Positions 59,913 through 64,000 of a DNA stretch of 64,000 bases are shown here, one piece after another (within the stretch, counting starts at the first letter, position 1; each line of letters begins with the position of its first letter). Origin of the DNA: an uncultured Collinsella sp. Its GTDB lineage: Bacteria; Actinomycetota; Coriobacteriia; Coriobacteriales; Coriobacteriaceae. The stretch lies in assembly GCA_959596505.1 (NCBI GenBank), contig CAUFWM010000001.1, positions 1 to 64,000 on the forward strand, read 5' to 3'. A model generated the notes under the pieces. That model worked only from the letters and a program-made list of their open reading frames with translations, was not told the origin of the DNA and did no database searches. Position numbers and translations under genes: made by a program.

Positions 59913-60851
59913 CTAGTCGCGCAGCTCGCGGCCGGTGATCTCGAGGAACACGTCGTTGAGGGTCGGAGGCTCGCTCCACACGCGGCCGAGCGCCACATCG
60001 GCGGCGCGCAGCGTGTCGAGGATGTCGACCAAATTGTGCGGGCTCGCTTCGCAGGTGCAGATGAGCTCTCCACCGGAAAGCTCAACCGAAAGCACGTGCT
60101 CGAGGGCGCGCAGGCGCTCGACCGTGGCGGCCTCGACGGCGCCGACCTCGACAGTCACGCGCTCGCCCATCTGGATCATTCGCTTGAGCTCGTCGTTGGT
60201 GCCCTGCGCCAGCACGCGTCCGCCGTCCATGATCATGATGCGGCTGCAGATCTGCTCGACTTCCTCCATGTAATGGCTGGTATAAACCACCGTGGCGCCC
60301 TCGTCGCGCAGGCGGCAGATGCCCTCCAGGATGGCGTTGCGGCTCTGCGGGTCAACTGCCACCGTGGGCTCGTCAAAAAAGATGAGCTCGGGCTTGTGCG
60401 CGATGCCGCAGGCAATGTTGAGGCGACGCGCCAGGCCGCCCGAGAGCTTGCCAGGGCGGAACTTAGCAAAGTCGCCCAGACCGACAAAGTCGATCGCCTC
60501 GTCCACGAGCGCGCGGCGGCGCTTGCGGTCGCTGACGTAGAGACTACAGAAATAGTCGATGTTCTCGCGCACGGTGAGTTCGTCGAACACCGCCACCTGC
60601 TGCGGCACCACGCCGATGCGGCGCTTGAGGTCGTAGCGGGCGGGCGTCATGGGCTCGCCGAACAGCTCGATGATGCCTTTGTCGTAGGCAAGCAGCTGCA
60701 GAATGCAGTTGATGGACGTGGTCTTGCCCGAGCCGTTGGGGCCCAGCAGGCCAAAGATCTCGCCGGGGGCGATGCTCAGGTTAAAGTGGTCGAGCGCGAT
60801 AAGATCGTCGTAGCGCTTGACGAGGTTTTCGACGTGGACGATGTCTGTCAT
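59913..60851 (-). CDS. ABC-2 transporter ATP-binding protein
   Basis: 312 residues. Walker A GPNGSGKTTS near 40, Q-loop VVPQQVAVFDELTVREN, signature LSGGLARRLNIACG, Walker B LIFFDEPTVAVDP and H-loop TSHYMEE. A C-terminal accessory region extends past 240. The ATG has GGAGGG upstream. Operon head for two permeases, divergent from a LiaS/DesK-like sensor pair that probably controls it. Confidence 0.94.
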   Translation of the reverse strand: MTDIVHVENLVKRYDDLIALDHFNLSIAPGEIFGLLGPNGSGKTTSINCILQLLAYDKGIIELFGEPMTPARYDLKRRIGVVPQQVAVFDELTVRENIDYFCSLYVSDRKRRRALVDEAIDFVGLGDFAKFRPGKLSGGLARRLNIACGIAHKPELIFFDEPTVAVDPQSRNAILEGICRLRDEGATVVYTSHYMEEVEQICSRIMIMDGGRVLAQGTNDELKRMIQMGERVTVEVGAVEAATVERLRALEHVLSVELSGGELICTCEASPHNLVDILDTLRAADVALGRVWSEPPTLNDVFLEITGRELRD

Positions 60852-61048
60852 GAGGCGGCCCTCCTGTTGATTGCGGCCCGGTACGATTGCATCATCGCAG
60901 GAGCCGCCGGCGCGCGCCAGTGAGCTTTGTCACGAGTGCGGGGCTTGGCCGTGCGGCCCGCCGACGCCCCCGTTTTGCCGCGCGGGAGGAATGTCACGGT
61001 TGCGCAGGCGGCCCCTCCACCACGCGCGGCTTCGCGTACAATACCCGT
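60852..61048. promoter_or_regulatory. Divergent gap between the ABC-2 operon and its two-component system
   Basis: About 197 nt. On the plus strand TACAAT (61036-61041 region) lies only 7 nt before the ATG at 61049, and no ribosome site is visible, so the kinase message may be leaderless. No regulator palindrome was found by eye. Confidence 0.35.
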
Positions 61049-62194
61049 ATGAACAGGCTTTTCGACAAATCGATCGTGCTGGCGTGCTGTATTGCGGCCG
61101 CTATGGGTCTTGCTGTGGACGCTCGCCTGGTCGCGGCGTTTTGCCTTGGCGTTATTGCCACCTCGCTGGCCGAGGTCGCACAGGGGGAACGCACACGCCG
61201 TGTAAGCAAGGCCGCGAGTTACGCTTACATCATCGCGGCCGTCTTTGCGCCGCCGTTTGTGCCGTTTGCGCCTCTCGCCCTCTATGACATTGCGCGGCGC
61301 GTGCGCCGTGAACACGTTTGGGTCGCGTTGGGCATTGGCGTCGCCTTTGTCTTTGCACTCGTCGCGGACCTACGCGCCGACGCGCTCACCGCCCGAACGC
61401 TTCTACTGACCGCCATCCTTTCAGTTGCCGCCACCTTGTTATCGCTACGTACCGCCCAGTTGGAGCGCGAGCAGCAGCGCATGCGCCGCATCCGCGACGA
61501 GCTGCAGGAACGAGCTCTCGCGCTCGAAGCGCGCAACCGCGATCTTGCCGACCGCCAGGACTACGAAGTCGAGCTCGCGACGCTCGCCGAACGCGCCCGC
61601 ATCGCGCGCGAGATCCACGATAACGTGGGCCACCAGCTCACGCGCGCCTCACTGCAAGCCGAAGCCTTGCGCGTAGTCCATGCCGACGAGCCCGGCGTCG
61701 CCGCCGATTTCGCCGACGTCAAACGCACGGTTGACGAGGCGCTCCAGCTTGTGCGCGCCAGCGTCCACGCGCTCAACGACAACGCCGTCGACCTTTCCGT
61801 GCAGCTCGAACATATTGTTGAAGGCGCGCGCTCGGACGGCGGTCCGCAGATTGAGCTTGAAGTTATGGCCGAGCATGCACCCGCAAACGTCGCCAACTGC
61901 TTTGCGGCGGTCCTGCGCGAGGCGCTCTCCAACACCATGCGCCACGCTTGCGCCCATGCTGTCACTGTACGATGCATGGAGCATCCGTCGTTTTACCAGC
62001 TCATCGTTACCGACGATGGCACGGGCGGGGTCCAAGCAAGCAGCCGCGGCGCCGCGGAGGGCATGGGGCTCGCCTCCATGCGCGAGCGCATCGAGGCGCT
62101 TGGCGGCACCTTCACCGCCGGCCCGCGTGCCAGCGCCGGCGGCTGGCGCGTGTTTGCCACCGTTCCCAAACAGCAAGGAGATGAGAGCCGATGA
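61049..62194 (+). CDS. Sensor histidine kinase (LiaS/DesK-like)
   Basis: 381 residues from the ATG at 61049; the frame is open further upstream but without a start that has a ribosome site. Four or five membrane helices (1-130), a coiled coil with RRIRDELQERALALEARNR, the phospho-site in ARIAREIHDNVGHQLTRASL (HisKA_3) and the ATPase with REALSNTMRHACA and GMGLASMRERIEALGG. The stop overlaps the regulator start (ATGA). Probably controls the divergent ABC-2 exporter. Confidence 0.92.
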   Translation: MNRLFDKSIVLACCIAAAMGLAVDARLVAAFCLGVIATSLAEVAQGERTRRVSKAASYAYIIAAVFAPPFVPFAPLALYDIARRVRREHVWVALGIGVAFVFALVADLRADALTARTLLLTAILSVAATLLSLRTAQLEREQQRMRRIRDELQERALALEARNRDLADRQDYEVELATLAERARIAREIHDNVGHQLTRASLQAEALRVVHADEPGVAADFADVKRTVDEALQLVRASVHALNDNAVDLSVQLEHIVEGARSDGGPQIELEVMAEHAPANVANCFAAVLREALSNTMRHACAHAVTVRCMEHPSFYQLIVTDDGTGGVQASSRGAAEGMGLASMRERIEALGGTFTAGPRASAGGWRVFATVPKQQGDESR

Positions 62195-62820
62195 GGCTCA
62201 TCGTTGTCGACGACGACCGCTTGGTGGTCGATTCGCTCAAGATTATCCTGAGCGCCCAGCCGCAGATCGAGGTAGTGGGCACCGGCGCCAACGGCAACGA
62301 TGCGGTTTCGCTCTATGCCGAACACGCGCCCGATATCGCACTGCTCGACATCCAGATGCCGGGGCGCGACGGACTTTCGGCCGCACGCGAGATCCTTGAG
62401 CGCGACCCCGCGGCGCGCGTGGTGTTTCTGACGACGTTCTCGGATGACGAGTACATTGTGTCGGCGCTCAAGCTGGGCGCCCGCGGTTACCTGATCAAGA
62501 CCGATGTCGCCGCCATTCCGCCAGCGCTGGCGCAGGTCATGGACGGCAAACGCGTGCTCGAGGGCAAGGCGATCGAGGACATCGATTTTGACGGAACGGG
62601 CGTCGAGGCGGGCACGACCCGCCGGCCCGCGGCCTTTGCCGGCCTGACCGACCGCGAGTTCGAAGTCGCCGAGCTCATCGCCCGTGGCCTCGACAACAAG
62701 GAGATTGCCGCCACCGCCTATATGGGCGAAGGCACCGTGCGCAACCACATCAGCTCAATCCTTGCCAAAATGGGCCTGCGCAACCGCACGCAGATCGCCA
62801 TCGCCTACCTGCGAGGGTAG
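62191..62820 (+). CDS. NarL/LuxR-family response regulator
   Basis: 209 residues. Receiver domain with acidic residues at 7-9, phospho-acceptor Asp in IALLDIQMPGRDG near 53, Thr in FLTTF near 81 and Lys in YLIKTD. The LuxR HTH (about 145-205) contains LTDREFEVAELIARGLDNKE and EGTVRNHISSILAKMGLRNR. GGAGATGAG precedes the ATG inside the kinase gene end. Partner of the kinase at 61049. Confidence 0.95.
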   Translation: MRLIVVDDDRLVVDSLKIILSAQPQIEVVGTGANGNDAVSLYAEHAPDIALLDIQMPGRDGLSAAREILERDPAARVVFLTTFSDDEYIVSALKLGARGYLIKTDVAAIPPALAQVMDGKRVLEGKAIEDIDFDGTGVEAGTTRRPAAFAGLTDREFEVAELIARGLDNKEIAATAYMGEGTVRNHISSILAKMGLRNRTQIAIAYLRG

Positions 62821-62880
62821 TTGCCCAAAGACCGAGCCCCCGGCATAGCAAAATCGCTGCTACCGATTTAACGCCATTTC

Positions 62881-63032
62881 AAAACTATGCCGGATTACTA
62901 CGATGAATCGCCAACCTTCAACCACAGCAAATTGCGCGCTTGCAAAACCGCAGGTAGAGCGCTTGCAATATTTAGAAAAATGCAGTCATGGTCGGGAATG
63001 TCGAATTCATCGTAGTAAACCGACATAGTTTT
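62881..63032. repeat. 152-bp palindromic element, copy A
   Basis: The arms AAAACTATGCCGGATTACTA(CGATGAAT) at 62881-62908 and 63005-63032 match at 26 of 28 positions. The flanks CATTTC on the left and GTTCGGGCGGCCC on the right are shared with copy B. Inside, AAAACCGCAGGTAGA, TTGCAATATTT and CATGGTCGGG recur in copy B. It occupies the 548-nt gap after the response regulator, in which no gene is seen. Confidence 0.7.
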
Positions 63033-63140
63033 GTTCGGGCGGCCCTGCACGAGCGCCTCCGCAAGCCTCGCGGGACCAAAATGATCCGTTTTCCTCCGTC
63101 CCCGAGAGATCAGGGGCTGGTACTGATATGGTGTCATTTC

Positions 63141-63292
63141 AAAACTATGCCGGATTACGGGGCAAAAGCCGGGGTTCTCATCCATACCTCCATTTTTTGA
63201 AAAACGGCAGGTTATCTACCTGCGGTTTTGTTTTTGCAATTTTCTGTATGGTCGGAGGTTCGCTATCCAGCCCCGTAATCCGGCATAGTTTT
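63141..63292. repeat. 152-bp palindromic element, copy B
   Basis: The arms are 63141-63162 and 63271-63292, a perfect 22-bp inverted repeat beginning AAAACTATGCCGGATTAC and ending GGGG. The length equals that of copy A. The inner hairpin AAAACGGCAGGT-TATCT-ACCTGCGGTTTT has one mismatch. The inner arm ends differ from copy A (GGGG against TACGATGAAT) but remain paired, as in a structured RNA or palindromic mobile element. Confidence 0.7.
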
Positions 63293-63325
63293 GTTCGTGG
63301 CGGCCCAACCGCGCGTTTAAGCGCA

Positions 63326-63357
63326 GGGCCGGCGGGGCATTTTTGCCCCGCCGGCCC
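63326..63357 (-). terminator. Terminator of the hydrogenase operon
   Basis: A 14-bp stem (GGGCCGGCGGGGCA at 63326-63339 with 63344-63357) with a 4-nt loop, 11 nt past the ferredoxin stop codon at 63369. There is no T-tract. Confidence 0.65.
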
Positions 63358-63368
63358 CTATTCCAGCG

Positions 63369-63710
63369 CTACTCCGACTTAGTTTCTACCGTGGGAGTCT
63401 TGTTCGCCGCGACTGGAGTGCGGGCGGTGTCCATAGTCAGGCAGTGCTTGGGGCAGCTCTCGATGCACTCGCCGCACACCACGCAGACATACGGGTCAAT
63501 CGACCAGGTGCCGCCTTTGCGATCGACCGCAAGCGCGCCCGCCGGGCAACGGCGCGCGCACATGCCGCAGCAAATGCACACGTCCATGTCATTGACGATA
63601 TGCCCGCGCAGGCGCTCGGGCGCCGTCAGCTTCTCCTGCGGATAGCACACCGTGACCGGCTGCTTGACCATAGAACCCAAGGCCGTCTTGGCAAATGTCA
63701 GTAAACTCAT
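63369..63710 (-). CDS. echF: Two-[4Fe-4S] ferredoxin subunit of a group 4 [NiFe] hydrogenase (EchF/NuoI-like)
   Basis: 113 residues with CICCGMCARRCPAGALAV near 45-62 and CVVCGECIESCP near 75-86, the pattern of NuoI-like subunits. The N-terminal SLLTFAKTALGSMVKQPVT, then YPQEKLTAPERLRG, is typical of EchF/HycF proteins. It lies 7 nt after the large subunit gene and is the last gene of its operon. It passes electrons between ferredoxin and the hydrogenase core. The subfamily name is inferred from size and neighbour. Confidence 0.8.
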   Translation of the reverse strand: MSLLTFAKTALGSMVKQPVTVCYPQEKLTAPERLRGHIVNDMDVCICCGMCARRCPAGALAVDRKGGTWSIDPYVCVVCGECIESCPKHCLTMDTARTPVAANKTPTVETKSE

Positions 63711-63717
63711 GCCGCGC

Positions 63718-64000
63718 CTACCTTTCCGTGCAGCTAATGCAGGGGTCGATGGTCAGGATAATCATAGGAACGTTGGCAAGGAGCACGCCCTGCAGCGCAT
63801 GTGTCAGACCCGCCAGGTTTTGCGACGTCGGCGTTCGCACGCGAAAACGGTCCAGATTCTTGGTGCCGTTACCGCGCACATAGTAGTACGCCTCGCCGCG
63901 CGGCTGCTCAATCACAACCTCGCCGCGCGCGCCGTCGGCCGGCGTGAGCTTGGTGCGCCCGCCGATACCGTCGTGCGGGATCTTGCCCACAAGCTCCTTG
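63718..64000 (-). CDS. [NiFe] hydrogenase large subunit (EchE/group 4), C-terminal part
   Basis: The gene enters from the right edge; 93 codons are visible. Visible blocks include EQPRGEAYYYVRGNG, LDRFRVRTPTSQNLA and the C-terminal nickel-binding LTIDPCISCTER, whose two Cys are half of the active-site ligands. The protein ends right after that motif, so there is no C-terminal extension of the kind removed by hydrogenase endopeptidases. Its maturation needs the hypF-C-D-E products encoded at 14.9-20 kb. Confidence 0.85.
   Translation of the reverse strand, partial: KELVGKIPHDGIGGRTKLTPADGARGEVVIEQPRGEAYYYVRGNGTKNLDRFRVRTPTSQNLAGLTHALQGVLLANVPMIILTIDPCISCTER

Overview
The window is GC-rich, densely coded and reads as chromosome of a gut coriobacterium, most likely Collinsella or a close relative. 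The grounds are codon and base composition, a cell-wall protein with an LPxSG-type sortase signal and MBG-like repeats, a group 4 [NiFe] hydrogenase with hyp maturation genes, DUF4428/zinc-ribbon/SPFH genes, and an Nramp-related transporter of the type studied in Eggerthella. No rRNA, tRNA, CRISPR array, phage or transposase gene was seen. The genus is an inference.

Layout. 1-2,770: nadA-nadB-nadC (minus), de novo NAD synthesis, with a 19-bp palindrome overlapping the nadA promoter. 2,948-10,558: a 2,536-residue surface protein with three tandem units of about 460 residues, divergent from a LytTR regulator/GHKL kinase pair (10,800-12,799). 12,860-13,892: a degenerate uracil-glycosylase-like protein and thioredoxin. 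14,113-19,960: a small protein, nikR, hypF, hypC, hypD, hypE. These fit with the last two genes of the window (63,369-64,000), an Ech-like ferredoxin subunit and the C-terminus of a [NiFe] large subunit. 20,084-25,409: gph, a lipoprotein, PTS IIA-Glc, an RpiR/SIS regulator, pyrE and a broken ROK kinase gene. 25,527-29,824: a four-gene zinc-ribbon/SPFH/lipoprotein cluster. 30,015-34,014: a pseudokinase-like receptor, histidine kinase and NarL-type regulator. 34,277-39,518: 6-phospho-beta-glucosidase, DUF4867, luxS, nucleoside hydrolase and ribokinase. 39,705-41,921: an OatA-like acyltransferase. 42,054-45,169: an Nramp-related transporter and an MgtE_N/CBS membrane protein, behind a leader of about 200 nt. 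45,490-51,287: a degenerate polysaccharide deacetylase, PRC-barrel and YtxH proteins, a domain like the cyanophycin synthetase N-terminus, a CNNM/CorC protein and hemolysin III. 51,474-53,896: an alpha/beta hydrolase and a DUF362 iron-sulfur protein. 54,006-60,851: a MacB-like ABC pair and an ABC-2 trio, the latter divergent from a LiaS/DesK-like two-component system (61,049-62,820).

The most unusual content is intergenic. Several families of structured or repeated elements sit between genes, mostly at 3' ends. The best is a 166-bp element present twice (20,846-21,011 and 23,703-23,868) with identical length, conserved loops and compensatory stem changes, as expected of a structured RNA. Others are a pair of 152-bp elements at 62,881-63,292, a 30-35-bp palindromic repeat in five places (often abutting stop codons and once the truncated end of the ROK pseudogene), a composite element near 22.6 and 35.8 kb, and a 108-bp folded element overlapping the stop codon of the GH1 gene.
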